Positions 31,092-40,523 of a DNA stretch of 64,000 bases are shown here, in pieces (the stretch's first letter is position 1; each line of letters begins with the position of its first letter). Origin of the DNA: Roseomonas genomospecies 6 (GTDB lineage: Bacteria > Pseudomonadota > Alphaproteobacteria > Azospirillales > Azospirillaceae). The notes under the pieces were generated by a model. The model did no database searches. It was not told the DNA's origin and saw nothing but the letters and a program-made list of their open reading frames with translations. The stretch covers positions 1 to 64,000 of the forward strand of contig NZ_QOKW01000004.1 of the NCBI RefSeq assembly GCF_008365375.1, given 5' to 3'. Made by a program: the position numbers and the translations under genes.

Positions 31092-32036
31092 ATGTCGATG
31101 AAGCCGGAGATCCTCCTCGTCGAACCCATGATGCCGTACATCGAGGCGGCGCTGGACGCGGGTTACACCGTCCACCGCCTCGCCGCCGCGCCCGACCGCG
31201 ACCGGCTGGTGGCGGAGGTGGGGCCGCGCGTCCGCGCCGTCGTCACCGGCGGCGGCACGGGCGTCGGCAACGCGGTCATGGATGCCTGTCCCAACCTGGG
31301 GATCGTCGCGATCAACGGGGTCGGCACCGACGCGGTGGACCTGAAGCACGCGGCAAGCCGCGGCGTGCGCGTCACCAACACACCCGACGTGCTGACCGAC
31401 GACGTGGCCGATCTCGCCATCGGGCTGATGATCGCCGGGTCGCGCCGGATGATGGTCGGCGACCGCTTCGTGCGCGCCGGGCGCTGGCCGGGCGGCAGCC
31501 TGCCGCTGGCCCGCAAGGTGACCGGCAAGCGGCTGGGCATCCTGGGTCTGGGCCGCATCGGGCAGGCCATCGCCCAGCGCGCCGCCGGGTTCGGCATGGA
31601 CATCGCCTACACCAACCGCAAGCCGCGCGGCGACGTGCCCTACCGCTTCGTCGCGTCTCCGGTCGATCTGGCGCGGGAGAGCGATATCCTGATCGTCGCC
31701 GCCTCCGCCGGGGCGGACGCCCGCAACATGGTCAACCGCGCGGTGATCGAGGCGCTGGGTCCGGACGGGCTGCTGGTCAACGTCGCCCGCGGCGCCGTGG
31801 TGGACGAGCCGGAACTGGTCGCCGCCCTGGCCGACGGGCGGCTGGGCGGGGCCGCGCTGGACGTCTTCGCCAACGAACCGCACGCGCCCGAGGCCCTGTT
31901 CGGCCTGGACAGCGTCGTCCTCCAGCCGCATCAGGCGAGCGCCACGGTGGAGACGCGCAAGGCCATGGGCGATCTGGTCCTGGCGAATCTGTCCGCCTTC
32001 TTCGCGGGGCAACCCTTGCCGACCGCGGTGGTGTAG
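31092..32036 (+). CDS. D-2-hydroxyacid dehydrogenase
   Basis: 314 residues. The NAD(P)-binding motif LGILGLGRIGQAIAQRA is intact, as are the catalytic Arg (NVARGAVVDE), Glu (FANEPHAPE) and His (QPHQAS). The family reduces 2-keto acids such as glyoxylate, hydroxypyruvate or 2-ketogluconate. It starts seven bases after the ATPase gene, so it is probably the last enzyme of the importer operon. The following LacI-type gene and hydratase suggest that the imported compound, or a keto-acid made from it, is broken down here. Confidence 0.9.
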   Translation: MSMKPEILLVEPMMPYIEAALDAGYTVHRLAAAPDRDRLVAEVGPRVRAVVTGGGTGVGNAVMDACPNLGIVAINGVGTDAVDLKHAASRGVRVTNTPDVLTDDVADLAIGLMIAGSRRMMVGDRFVRAGRWPGGSLPLARKVTGKRLGILGLGRIGQAIAQRAAGFGMDIAYTNRKPRGDVPYRFVASPVDLARESDILIVAASAGADARNMVNRAVIEALGPDGLLVNVARGAVVDEPELVAALADGRLGGAALDVFANEPHAPEALFGLDSVVLQPHQASATVETRKAMGDLVLANLSAFFAGQPLPTAVV

Positions 32037-32071
32037 AAGACCGCGGAGTCACCACCCACGCGAAAGCCCCC

Positions 32072-33124
32072 ATGACCATTCTCGACGAGCGCGGCGGCCC
32101 GGCCCGAATCACCCTGACGGAGGTCGCGAACCACGCGGGCGTGTCGCGGTCCACCGTTTCGCTCGTCCTGCGCGGCAGTCCGCTGGTCGCCACCGAGACG
32201 CGGGAGCGCGTGCAGGCCGCCATCGAGGCGCTCGGCTATGTCTACAACCGAGGCGCGGCGACCCTGCGCGCCACCCGCACCGACACGGTCGGCCTGCTGG
32301 TCTGCGAGATCAGCAACTCCTTCTACGGCGAGCTGACCGCCGGGGTGGACGACGTGCTGGGCGAGGAGGGGGTGGTCGCCTTCCTCGCCAACACCGCGGA
32401 GTCGCCCGAACGGCAGGACCGCTTCCTCCAGCGCATGCGGGAGCACAATGTGGACGGGGTGATCGTCTGCCCCACCGCCGGCACGCCCCCCGACCTGCTG
32501 GAACGGCTGCGCCGGTGGCAGCTTCCCTGCGTGCAGGCGCTGCGCTTCGTCTCCGCGCGGGACGGCGACTATGCCGGGGTGGATTACGAGTTCGGCATGG
32601 AGATGGTGACCGAGCATCTGATCCGCCTCGGCCACCGCCGCATCGCCTTCGTCGGCGGCAACCTGTCCCACTCCGCCGCCACGGGGCGCCGCGCCGGCTT
32701 CGGCACCGCCATGCGGCGGCACGGCCTGTCACCCGACCTGATCGTCCGCTGTCCCGTCACCCGCCGCGCCGGGCTGGACGCGGTGGGGCCGCTGCTGGAC
32801 CTGCCCGACCCGCCGACCGCGATGCTTTGTTACAACGACATGGTCGCGTTCGGCGCGATGCTGGGGCTGGAGGCGCGTGGCCTGAAGGCCGGGCGGGACA
32901 TCGCCGTGACCGGCTTCGACGACGTGACCGAAGCGGCGATGAGCCGTCCGGCCCTGACCACCGTCGCCACCTCCGCCCGCCAGATCGGGCAGGAGGCCGC
33001 CCGCCTGCTGCTGCGCCGCATCGCCGATCCGCAGGGCGCGCCGGAGCGCGTGATCCTGCCCGCCCGGCTGGTCATCCGTGAATCCTGCGGCGCCATGAGA
33101 TCTTCGCCCGCCAGGCACCAATAA
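32072..33124 (+). CDS. LacI-family transcription regulator
   Basis: 350 residues. The N-terminal HTH is ITLTEVANHAGVSRSTVSLV with the hinge helix RVQAAIEALGYVYN. The sensor domain follows the periplasmic-binding-protein fold (TVGLLVCEISNSFYGELTAG, VAVTGFDDV-type ending as IAVTGFDDVTEA). It probably represses or activates the surrounding importer and catabolic genes; the perfect palindrome at 27705-27722 is a candidate operator. It lies 35 bases after the hydroxyacid dehydrogenase on the same strand. Confidence 0.9.
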   Translation: MTILDERGGPARITLTEVANHAGVSRSTVSLVLRGSPLVATETRERVQAAIEALGYVYNRGAATLRATRTDTVGLLVCEISNSFYGELTAGVDDVLGEEGVVAFLANTAESPERQDRFLQRMREHNVDGVIVCPTAGTPPDLLERLRRWQLPCVQALRFVSARDGDYAGVDYEFGMEMVTEHLIRLGHRRIAFVGGNLSHSAATGRRAGFGTAMRRHGLSPDLIVRCPVTRRAGLDAVGPLLDLPDPPTAMLCYNDMVAFGAMLGLEARGLKAGRDIAVTGFDDVTEAAMSRPALTTVATSARQIGQEAARLLLRRIADPQGAPERVILPARLVIRESCGAMRSSPARHQ

Positions 33125-33145
33125 CCCGAAGAAGGCCCGATCCCG

Positions 33146-33898
33146 ATGAACGATTCCGTATTCGGCGATTCCGTCGACGCTCTGCTCCAGGCGCGCGAAA
33201 GCCGCAACTGGCTGTCCGCCCTGCCCAGCCGCCCCACCAGCGAGGCCGAGGCCTACGCCATCCAGGACGAGGTGGCCCGCCGCCTCGGCCCGGTCGTCGC
33301 CTGGAAGGTCGGCGCCCGCACCCCGGAGTCGGAGCCGTTCCGCGCCCCCATCCACGCCGACACGCTGTTCTTCGACACCACGGCGCTTCCCGCCGCGATG
33401 TTCCAGGTCATCGGCATGGAGGCGGAGATCGCCTACAGATTCGCCAAGGACCTGCCGCCCCGCGCCGAACCCTACACGCGGGAGGAGGTGCTCGACGCCG
33501 TGGAGTCCGTCCACCCCGCCTTCGAGATCGTGGACACGCGCTTCGCCGGTTTCGGCTCGCAGGACTGGTTCAGCCACATGGCCGACCAGTTCAACCACGG
33601 CGCCCTGGTCGTCGGCCCGGCCATCGCCGATTGGCGCTCGCTGGAACCGCTGAAGGAGCGCGTGACCCTGGTCGTGGACGGCGAACAGAAGATCGAGACC
33701 GTCGCCGGCAATTCCGCGGGCGAGCCGGTCCGGCTTCTGGTGTGGATGGCGAACAGCGGCGCGGTCAGCCTGGGCGGCCTGAAGGCCGGCGACGTGGTGA
33801 CCACGGGTTCCCACATCGGCACCGTCATGGTCCCGGCGGGCAGCACGTCGGTCGCCGTCTACGGGACGATGGGGACGTATGAGCTGACGGTGGGGTGA
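33146..33898 (+). CDS. 2-keto-4-pentenoate hydratase / FAH-family enzyme
   Basis: 250 residues. The FAH/hydratase core is recognisable: VVAWKVGARTPES, FQVIGMEAEIAYRF with the metal-binding Glu pair, HPAFEIVDTRFAGFG, and GDVVTTGSHIGTVMVPAGS. Members add water to 2-hydroxypenta-dienoate-type acids or cleave acylpyruvates, with Mg2+. AGAAGG precedes the ATG. It is the last gene of the rightward run and is convergent with edd across a palindromic repeat. The true substrate is not evident from the window. Confidence 0.85.
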   Translation: MNDSVFGDSVDALLQARESRNWLSALPSRPTSEAEAYAIQDEVARRLGPVVAWKVGARTPESEPFRAPIHADTLFFDTTALPAAMFQVIGMEAEIAYRFAKDLPPRAEPYTREEVLDAVESVHPAFEIVDTRFAGFGSQDWFSHMADQFNHGALVVGPAIADWRSLEPLKERVTLVVDGEQKIETVAGNSAGEPVRLLVWMANSGAVSLGGLKAGDVVTTGSHIGTVMVPAGSTSVAVYGTMGTYELTVG

Positions 33899-33904
33899 TC
33901 GGAC

Positions 33905-34040
33905 TCCCCTCGCCCCCCTGCCCCTGGGGAGAGGGTTTAGGGTGAGGGGGCGCCCGCAGGGCGTCCAAGCTCTGCAATGAGTCAAAGTTGTCGGCCTACG
34001 GCCGCCCCCTCATCCTGACCCTCTCCCCGGAGGGGAGAAG
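33905..34040. repeat. Dispersed GC-rich palindromic repeat between convergent genes
   Basis: The arms TCCCCTCGCCCCC...GGGGAGAGGGT and CCCTCTCCCCGGAGGGGAGAAG form a long imperfect palindrome between the hydratase and edd. It may end transcription from both sides. Confidence 0.65.
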
Positions 34041-34050
34041 GAATGGTTTC

Positions 34051-35847
34051 TCACCCGAACACCGACGCCCCCGCCTCCGCGCTGCCGACCGCCCGGCGGA
34101 ACACCCCGAACAGCTCCCGCCCGCAGCCGGCACCCGCATCCACGGGCGCCTCCGCCGAGACACGCGACTCCCAATCCGGGGCGTCCAGCACTTCCAGCAC
34201 CCCGCGCTCCGTGTCCAGCCGCAGCACGTCGCCATCCCGGACGCGCCCCAGCGGCCCGCCCGCGGCGGCTTCCGGCGTGACGTGGATCGCCGCCGGCACC
34301 TTGCCCGACGCCCCCGACATCCGCCCATCCGTCACCAGGGCGACCCGGTATCCCAGATCCTGAAGCACCCCCAGCGGCGGCGTCAGCTTGTGGAGTTCCG
34401 GCATGCCGTTGGCCTTAGGCCCCTGGAAGCGGACCACCACGATCACGTCGCGGTGCAGCTCGCCCCGGCGGAACGCCGCCTGCACCGACTCCTGATCGGT
34501 GAAGACGCGGGCCGGCGCCTCGATCACGCGGTGATCCGGCTTCACGGCGGAGACCTTCACCACGGCGCGCCCCAGCGGCCCGGTCAGCACGCGCAGCCCG
34601 CCCTCCGCCGCCATGGGCGCCGAGACGGGAGCCAGCACCGCCGGGTCGGCGCTCTCGCGGACCGGCGCGCCGCGGACCAGTCCACCACCCTCCAGACGCA
34701 GCGGACGGCGGTAGGCGCCGATGCCCTCCCCCTCCCACACGGTGGCGGCGTCGGCATGCAGGAGCCCGGCGTCGGCCAGCTCTCCTATCAGGAAGGCCAT
34801 GCCGCCCGCCGCCTCGAACTGGTTCACGTCGGCGCTGCCGTTCGGGTAGACGCGGGCGAGCAGCGGCACCACCGCCGACAGATCGGCGAAATCCTCCCAG
34901 GTCAGGGCGATCCCCGCCGCCGCCGCGATGGCCGGCAGATGCAGCGTGTGGTTGGTGGAGCCGCCCGTGGCGAGAAGCCCGACCACCGCGTTGACGACGG
35001 CGCGCTCGTCCACGATCTCCCCGATGGGCGTGCGAAGGCCCACCACCCGCCGCGCCGCCGCGTCGGTCAGCGCGTCGCGCAGCGGCGTGCCGGGGTTGGC
35101 GAAGCTCGCCCCCGGCAGGTGCAGCCCCATCATCTCCACCAGCATCTGGTTCGAATTGGCGGTTCCGTAGAAGGTGCAGGTGCCCGGCGAATGGTAGGAC
35201 GCGGCCTCCGCCTCCAGAAGCGCGTGCTTGTCGAGCTTGCCTTCCGCGTGAAGCTGGCGGATTCGCCCCTTCTCCTTGTTGGGCAGGCCGGAGGGCATCG
35301 GCCCGGCGGGCACGAAGACGGTCGGCTGATGGCCGAAGGACAAGGCGCCGATCAGCAGCCCCGGAACGATCTTGTCGCAGACGCCCAGGCACAGCACCCC
35401 GTCGAAGGTGCCGTGCGACAGCGCCACCGCCGTCCCCATGGCGATCACCTCGCGGGAGAAGAGCGACAGCTCCATGCCCGGCTCACCCTGGGTGATGCCG
35501 TCGCACATGGCCGGAACGCCGCCCGCCACCTGGGCCACGCCCCCCGCCGCGCGCACCGCCGCCTTGAGGCGCTCCGGGTAGGCGCCGTAGGGCTGATGGG
35601 CGGACAGCATGTCGTTGTAGGAGGTGACGATGCCGATGGCCGGCGTGGCGCCGCCGCGCAGCGCCGCCTTGTCCTCCGCGGCGGTGCAGCCGGCGAAGCC
35701 GTGCGCCCGGTTGGCGCAGCCCAGCGACAGGCGCCGCGGCCCTTGAGCGGCGGCGGCCCGCAACCGCTCCAGATAGGCGGCGCGGGAGGTGGCGCTGCGC
35801 TCCCGGATGCGGCGGGTGACGGCGTCGAGGACGGGGTGGAGGCTCAT
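34051..35847 (-). CDS. edd: Phosphogluconate dehydratase
   Basis: 598 residues, the normal Edd length. IlvD/Edd hallmarks include the cluster-binding Cys residues in [19 protein letters not shown] and [16 protein letters not shown], and the block [18 protein letters not shown]. It dehydrates 6-phosphogluconate to KDPG, the first step of the Entner-Doudoroff pathway, with an iron-sulfur cluster. The start at 35847 is near the stop of gntK (35893), and both read leftward, so they probably form one transcript under the divergent GntR-controlled promoter. The aldolase gene eda is not in this window. Confidence 0.95.
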   Translation of the reverse strand: MSLHPVLDAVTRRIRERSATSRAAYLERLRAAAAQGPRRLSLGCANRAHGFAGCTAAEDKAALRGGATPAIGIVTSYNDMLSAHQPYGAYPERLKAAVRAAGGVAQVAGGVPAMCDGITQGEPGMELSLFSREVIAMGTAVALSHGTFDGVLCLGVCDKIVPGLLIGALSFGHQPTVFVPAGPMPSGLPNKEKGRIRQLHAEGKLDKHALLEAEAASYHSPGTCTFYGTANSNQMLVEMMGLHLPGASFANPGTPLRDALTDAAARRVVGLRTPIGEIVDERAVVNAVVGLLATGGSTNHTLHLPAIAAAAGIALTWEDFADLSAVVPLLARVYPNGSADVNQFEAAGGMAFLIGELADAGLLHADAATVWEGEGIGAYRRPLRLEGGGLVRGAPVRESADPAVLAPVSAPMAAEGGLRVLTGPLGRAVVKVSAVKPDHRVIEAPARVFTDQESVQAAFRRGELHRDVIVVVRFQGPKANGMPELHKLTPPLGVLQDLGYRVALVTDGRMSGASGKVPAAIHVTPEAAAGGPLGRVRDGDVLRLDTERGVLEVLDAPDWESRVSAEAPVDAGAGCGRELFGVFRRAVGSAEAGASVFG

Positions 35848-35892
35848 GGCGCGGTCCTTGCCGAAATGGGAGTATGGCCGGGCATAAAGAAG

Positions 35893-36444
35893 TCAGGCGG
35901 CGGGGGCGACCAGGGCGGCGACGCGGGCGGCGATCTCCGCCGGGGTGGCGTCGATGTCGCAGACGATGCCCAACTCCCCGGACTCCAGCGGTTCCAGCGC
36001 CGCGAACTGGCTGTCGAGCAGGTTGGCCGGCATGAAATGACCGGTGCGCAGAGCCATCCGGGCGTGGATCGTCTCCCGGCTGCCGTGCAGATGGACGAAC
36101 AGGACGCGCGTCCCCCCGGCGCCCAGCCGCTCGCGGTAGCGGCGCTTCAACGCGGAGCAGGACACGACGACCGGCGCCCTCGCCTCCCGCGCCAGCGCGA
36201 TGTGGGCGGCGATGGTGTCCAGCCAGCCCCAGCGGTCCGAGTCTTCGAGCGGGATGCCGGCGGACATCTTCGCGATGTTCTCCGGCGGGTGGAAGGCGTC
36301 ACCCTCCAGGAACTGCCAGCCAAGCCGCCGGGCCAACTCCTCCCCCACCGAGGTCTTGCCGCAGCCCGCCACGCCCATCACCAAGACGGCGTCCACCGGA
36401 CCGGTGGTGTTAGCGGTAACATCTGGAGACGGAAGAGCGTTCAT
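35893..36444 (-). CDS. gntK: Gluconokinase
   Basis: 183 residues from the Met at 36444 (GAGGACC before it); a Met at 36486 would add 14 residues. The P-loop is VMGVAGCGKTSVG, followed by EGDAFHPPENIAKMSAGIPL, which is typical of GntK. It phosphorylates gluconate to 6-phosphogluconate for Edd and Gnd. Two GntR-type operators flank its start: one lies in the first codons (36408-36422), the other just upstream (36487-36501), so gluconate induction is likely. Confidence 0.95.
   Translation of the reverse strand: MNALPSPDVTANTTGPVDAVLVMGVAGCGKTSVGEELARRLGWQFLEGDAFHPPENIAKMSAGIPLEDSDRWGWLDTIAAHIALAREARAPVVVSCSALKRRYRERLGAGGTRVLFVHLHGSRETIHARMALRTGHFMPANLLDSQFAALEPLESGELGIVCDIDATPAEIAARVAALVAPAA
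36408..36422. promoter_or_regulatory. GntR-type gluconate operator, inside gntK
   Basis: TGTTAGCGGTAACAT is the reverse complement of the site at 36487-36501 and matches the known GntR operator form ATGTTACC-N-TAACA. It lies within the first gntK codons, where a bound repressor would block elongation or loop to the second site. Confidence 0.75.
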
Positions 36445-36486
36445 GCCGGTCGGTCCTCGAAACGAAATGAGCGGGGAGATAGGCAT

Positions 36487-36501
36487 ATGTTACCGCTAAC
36501 A
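36487..36501. promoter_or_regulatory. GntR-type gluconate operator, gntK-gntR interval
   Basis: ATGTTACCGCTAACA sits between the divergent gntK and gntR genes, matching the enterobacterial GntR operator pattern. Together with the identical inverted copy 79 bases away it could allow DNA looping by one repressor tetramer. Confidence 0.8.
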
Positions 36502-36536
36502 GACGAAGCTTGTAAAGCCCGTTCCGGCGCGGGATA

Positions 36537-37634
36537 ATGGCGCACGGAGTTCAGGAGCCCATGACCGCCACCACCCGCAAACCCCGATCCTCGCGCAGCG
36601 GACGCGCGACCATGGCCGATGTGGCCGCCGCCGCCGGGGTCAGCGCCATGACCGTGTCCCGCGCCCTGCGCCGGCCCGATTCGGTCAGCGCGGAGGTGCG
36701 CGCCCGCGTCGAGGAGGCCAGCCGCCGCCTTGGCTTCGTACCCAGCCGCGTGGCGTCGGCCCTGGCCTCGGCGCGTACCATGACGGTGGCGGTGCTGATC
36801 CCATCGCTGACCAACGCCGTCTTCATCGACCTGCTGGCCGGCGTGCAGGAGACGCTGAGCCCGCAAGGCTACCAGCCGATGATCGGCCTCACCGGCTATG
36901 GCCCGGAGGAGGAGGAGCGCGTGCTGCGCATGCAGCTTTCCCACGATCCGGACGGGGTGATCCTGACCGGGCTGGACCACACGCCGGGCACCTGGGACCT
37001 GCTGCGCGGCCTGACCGTGCCGGTCGTCCACACCATGGACTTGTCCGTGGAGGGGGATTTGGCCGCGGAAGGCCAGGACGGCGGTTGCGGCGTGCAGGCG
37101 GTCGGCTTCTCCCAGTTCGACGCCGGCTACGCCATCGGCGCGCATCTGGCGGAGCGGGGGCGGCGGCGCATCGGGCTGATCGCCGGGCAGCTCGACCCGC
37201 GCACGCGCCAGCGCTGCGACGGCTGGCGGCAGGCGTTGCGCGACGCCGGGCGGCACGACCCGGCTCTGGAGCTGATGGTTCCGGACGCCACCTCCGTCGC
37301 GCTGGGTGCCGAATTGCTGGAGCGCGCGCTGGCCGCGCATCCGGACACCGACGCGCTGTTCCTGTGCAACGACGATCTGGCGCAGGGCGCCCTGTTCCAA
37401 TGCGCGCGGCTGGGCATCCCGGTGCCGGACCGGCTGGCCGTCGCCGGATTCAACGATCTGGCCGGGTCGGCCTGGACCCTCCCGCCGCTGACCACCGTCG
37501 CCACCCCCCGCCGCGCCATCGGCGTGGAGGCCGCCCGCCTGCTGATCGCGGGCATGGAGGACCGGGGACCGGGCCGGGAAAATCCGCGCCGCGTGGATCT
37601 GGGCTTTCGCCTGATGATCCGCGAGACCACTTGA
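36537..37634 (+). CDS. gntR: LacI-family gluconate-utilisation repressor
   Basis: 365 residues. The HTH is ATMADVAAAAGVSAMTVSRA with the hinge RVEEASRRLGFVPS, followed by a full LacI sensor domain (TVAVLIPSLTNAVFIDLLAG, LAVAGFNDLAGS). It is divergent from gntK and upstream of gnd, and two GntR-type operators lie between them. By analogy it binds these sites until gluconate or 6-phosphogluconate releases it. The start could be 36537 or the Met at 36561, which has AGGAG nearby but only three bases away. Confidence 0.9.
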   Translation: MAHGVQEPMTATTRKPRSSRSGRATMADVAAAAGVSAMTVSRALRRPDSVSAEVRARVEEASRRLGFVPSRVASALASARTMTVAVLIPSLTNAVFIDLLAGVQETLSPQGYQPMIGLTGYGPEEEERVLRMQLSHDPDGVILTGLDHTPGTWDLLRGLTVPVVHTMDLSVEGDLAAEGQDGGCGVQAVGFSQFDAGYAIGAHLAERGRRRIGLIAGQLDPRTRQRCDGWRQALRDAGRHDPALELMVPDATSVALGAELLERALAAHPDTDALFLCNDDLAQGALFQCARLGIPVPDRLAVAGFNDLAGSAWTLPPLTTVATPRRAIGVEAARLLIAGMEDRGPGRENPRRVDLGFRLMIRETT

Positions 37635-37698
37635 GAAACCGCAACAGACCTCCGCGCCGCGGGGCGTCATCGAAAAGAAAGTACGGGAGTTCGTCGTA

Positions 37699-39117
37699 AT
37701 GGTGCAGGGCAACTCGACCGGGACCGGAGCCAACATCGCGGTCCTCGGCCTGGGCGTGATGGGGCGCAACCTCGCCGCCAATCTGGCCGACCACGGGGCC
37801 GTGGTGGCGGGCTACGACCTGGACGAGGCGCGCCGCGCCGCCTTCGCCGCCCAGGTCGCGGGCGCCATCCCCTGCGCGTCGTTGGAAGACCTGCTGGGCG
37901 CGCTGAAGGCGCCGCGGGTGATCCTGATGATGGTGCCCGCCGGCCCTCCGGTGGACGATCTGACGGCGGCCCTTCTGCCCCGCCTGTCGCCGGGCGACGT
38001 TCTGATCGACGGCGGCAATTCCCATTTCCGCGACACCAACCGCCGTGCCGCGCTCGCCGCCGCGGCGGGCGTGCGCTTCGTCGGGCTGGGCGTGTCGGGT
38101 GGCGAGGAAGGGGCACGCCGCGGCCCGGCCCTGATGGCCGGCGGCGACGCGGAGGCGCTGGCTCCCGTCGCGCCGCTTCTGGCCGCCATCGCCGCCCGCG
38201 CGCCGGACGGGGAGTCCTGCTTCGCCCGCGTCGGGCCGGAGGGGGCGGGTCATTTCGTGAAGATGATCCACAACGGCATCGAATACGCCGACATGCAGCT
38301 GATCGCCGAGGCGTATCATCTTCTGCGCGAGATCGGCGGCTGCTCCTACGAGCGGCTGGGGGAAATCTTCGCGGAGTGGAACGGCGGGGAGCTGGCCTCC
38401 TACCTGATGGAGATCACCACCGACATCCTGCGCACCAGGGACGGCGAGACCGGCGCCCCGATTTTGGAGGTGATCCGCGACGCCGCCGGCCAGAAGGGCA
38501 CCGGCCACTGGGCGGCCACCACCGCGCTGGAACTGGGCATGCCCGCCCCGACCATCGCGGAGGCCGTGCACGCCCGCTGCCTCTCCGCCCTGAAGGAGGA
38601 GCGTGTGCGCGCCGCGGAGGCGCTGGCCATTCCCCACGCCCCGGCGACGGAGGATCTGGTCGCGTCGGTGGGCGACGCCCTGCTCAGCGGGCGGATCGCG
38701 GTCTATGCGCAGGGCTTCGCGGTGATCGCGGCGGGCAGCCGGCAGTTCGGCTGGGAAGTCGATCTGGCTGCGGTGGCGCGCATCTGGCGCGGCGGCTGCA
38801 TCATCCGCGCCCGCCTGCTGGACCGCATCCTGACCGCGCTGAACCGCGCGCCGGAACTGCCGAACCTGATGCTGGACCCCGACATCGCCGCCCTGATGAC
38901 CCGCGGCGACGCCGGCTTCCGCCGCGTGGTGGCCGCCGCCACGCTGGCCGCGGTGCCGGTTCCGGCCATGGCCTCGGCCCTGTCCTACTGGGACGGCTAC
39001 CGCAGCGGGCGGCTGTGGGCGAACATGATCCAGGCCCAGCGCGATTACTTCGGCGCCCATGGGTATGAGCGCACGGACCGTCCGGGCATGGTGCATACGG
39101 AGTGGAAGGGGGCCTAA
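37699..39117 (+). CDS. gnd: 6-phosphogluconate dehydrogenase (decarboxylating)
   Basis: 472 residues, long-form Gnd as in E. coli. The NADP motif is VLGLGVMGRNLAANLADHG, with catalytic blocks DGGNSHFRDTNRR, GLGVSGGEEGARRGPALM and HFVKMIHNGIEYADMQLIAE. It oxidises 6-phosphogluconate to ribulose 5-phosphate in the pentose phosphate pathway. It is the second gene of the rightward unit after gntR, 64 bases away, with GGGAG before the ATG. Placing Gnd and Edd on opposite sides of one regulator lets gluconate feed both routes. Confidence 0.95.
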   Translation: MVQGNSTGTGANIAVLGLGVMGRNLAANLADHGAVVAGYDLDEARRAAFAAQVAGAIPCASLEDLLGALKAPRVILMMVPAGPPVDDLTAALLPRLSPGDVLIDGGNSHFRDTNRRAALAAAAGVRFVGLGVSGGEEGARRGPALMAGGDAEALAPVAPLLAAIAARAPDGESCFARVGPEGAGHFVKMIHNGIEYADMQLIAEAYHLLREIGGCSYERLGEIFAEWNGGELASYLMEITTDILRTRDGETGAPILEVIRDAAGQKGTGHWAATTALELGMPAPTIAEAVHARCLSALKEERVRAAEALAIPHAPATEDLVASVGDALLSGRIAVYAQGFAVIAAGSRQFGWEVDLAAVARIWRGGCIIRARLLDRILTALNRAPELPNLMLDPDIAALMTRGDAGFRRVVAAATLAAVPVPAMASALSYWDGYRSGRLWANMIQAQRDYFGAHGYERTDRPGMVHTEWKGA

Positions 39118-39129
39118 GCTCGTCATACT

Positions 39130-39219
39130 GGGCCCCCTCCCCGACCCTCCCCCACTTCGCGGGGGAGGGCTAAAGTCCCCTCCCTCGCCGAAGGTGGGGG
39201 AGGGTTAGGGAGGGGGCCC
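39130..39219. repeat. Dispersed GC-rich palindromic repeat
   Basis: GGGCCCCCTCCC and GGGAGGGGGCCC form the outer ends of a palindrome very similar to that at 22160-22263, including CCCCCACTTCGCGGGGGAGG. It lies between the convergent gnd and enoyl-CoA hydratase genes and could be a two-way terminator. Confidence 0.75.
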
Positions 39220-39230
39220 GGCGCGACCAT

Positions 39231-40034
39231 TCACCCCTTCGGAAACACCGGCGCCCGCTTCTCGAAGAAGGCCGTCACGCCCTCCCCGGCCTCGTCGTGG
39301 AACAGCGACTCCACGAAGGCGTCGCGCTCCCGGTCGAGCTGCGCCGACAGCCCGCCATAGGCCGCCTCCAGCAGACCCTTCGCACGGCCCAGCGCGGCGG
39401 TCGGACCGTCGGCCAGCCGCTCGGCCCAGGCGGTCGCCTCGGCCAGCGCGCCCCCGGGGGCGGTCACGCGATTGACCATGCCGAGCTGCGCCAGACGCGG
39501 CGCCCCGATCCGCCCGCCCTCGAACAATATCTCCGCGGCGAGCTGCGGCGGAAGCGCGCGGGCCAGCGACGCCGTGCCGCCGCCGTCCGACGTCAGCGCG
39601 ACCTTGATGTAGGCCAGCGTGAAAACCGCGTCCTCCGCCGCGACGATCAGGTCGCAGGCCAGCGCCAGCGGGAAGCCCGCTCCGCCCGCTGGGCCTTCCA
39701 CCGCGGCGATCACCGGCTTCGGGCAGGCGCGCAGGCTGCGGATCATGGCGTGGAAGCTCTCCACCCCCGCCCGCACGCCCTCGCGGTCGCCGTTGCGGGC
39801 CTCCTTCAGCCATTTCAGGTTCCCGCCGGAGCAGAAAGCGCCCTCGGCGCCGGTCAGCACCACGGCCCCGACGCCCGCGTCCTCCGCCGCCGCGTCGAAG
39901 GCGGCGCGCGCCGCCTCCATCAGCGCCGGGCCGATGGAGTTGCGGGTGGCCGGGTCGTTGATGGTCAGGCGCAGCACACGGCCGTCTCGCGCGATATCCA
40001 AGCCAGTCTTCTTATCGTTCGTGTCGTTGGTCAT
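39231..40034 (-). CDS. Enoyl-CoA hydratase/isomerase family protein
   Basis: 267 residues. The crotonase fold is clear: oxyanion-hole blocks GAFCSGGNLKWL and AVEGPAGGAGFPLALACDLI, then TLAYIKVALTSDGGGTASL. In true hydratases the two catalytic Glu lie near this last block; here the residues are Thr/Ser/Asp, so another crotonase reaction (isomerase, thioesterase-like) is possible. The start overlaps the stop of the upstream thioesterase by four bases, so the two act together, probably on an acyl-CoA. Confidence 0.9.
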   Translation of the reverse strand: MTNDTNDKKTGLDIARDGRVLRLTINDPATRNSIGPALMEAARAAFDAAAEDAGVGAVVLTGAEGAFCSGGNLKWLKEARNGDREGVRAGVESFHAMIRSLRACPKPVIAAVEGPAGGAGFPLALACDLIVAAEDAVFTLAYIKVALTSDGGGTASLARALPPQLAAEILFEGGRIGAPRLAQLGMVNRVTAPGGALAEATAWAERLADGPTAALGRAKGLLEAAYGGLSAQLDRERDAFVESLFHDEAGEGVTAFFEKRAPVFPKG

Positions 40035-40495
40035 CGGGGTGTTCCCTCCGGATTTTCACTTCCGGCGAGATATTTGAACATTCCTTCGGCGGACGCCAGC
40101 AGTGCTCCGTCCTCCTTGCGCCGCACCTCGCCCCGGCAACCGACGATCTTGCGCCCGCCACCCAGCAGCGTGCCGCGCGCCACCACCGCTCCTTCCGCCA
40201 CCGCGCCCAGGAAGCTGGAGGTCAGCGACAGCGTGACCACCCGCCGGGAATGGCCGGGCACCGTGCAATGGGTCGCCGCCAATCCCATGGCGGTGTCCAG
40301 CAGGGTCATCAGCGCACCGCCGTGCAGAACGCCGCTTCGGTTGCGGTGCTGCGGGCCGATGGTCAACTCGACCTCCGCCGTTCCTTCCTCCCACCGCACC
40401 GGCGCGTAGCCAAGCAGGTTCTGGAAGCCGGAAGCCGGCTCGCCCTTCATAAGATCGTCCATGAACGCGCTCTCCAACCCTTCTTCTTGGTTCAA
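40031..40495 (-). CDS. PaaI-type hotdog thioesterase
   Basis: 154 residues. The hotdog signature RSGVLHGGALMTLLDTAMGL contains the HGG and Asp of PaaI-like acyl-CoA thioesterases. The remaining strands (AEVELTIGPQH, VVTLSLTSSFLGAVAEG) fit. It would hydrolyse a small acyl- or aryl-acyl-CoA. Met1 at 40495 or Met12 at 40462 could be the start. It overlaps the enoyl-CoA hydratase-like gene, so both are expected on one transcript. Confidence 0.85.
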   Translation of the reverse strand: MNQEEGLESAFMDDLMKGEPASGFQNLLGYAPVRWEEGTAEVELTIGPQHRNRSGVLHGGALMTLLDTAMGLAATHCTVPGHSRRVVTLSLTSSFLGAVAEGAVVARGTLLGGGRKIVGCRGEVRRKEDGALLASAEGMFKYLAGSENPEGTPR

Positions 40496-40523
40496 GAGCG
40501 CCAGTCTCGCACAAAATCGCGGG

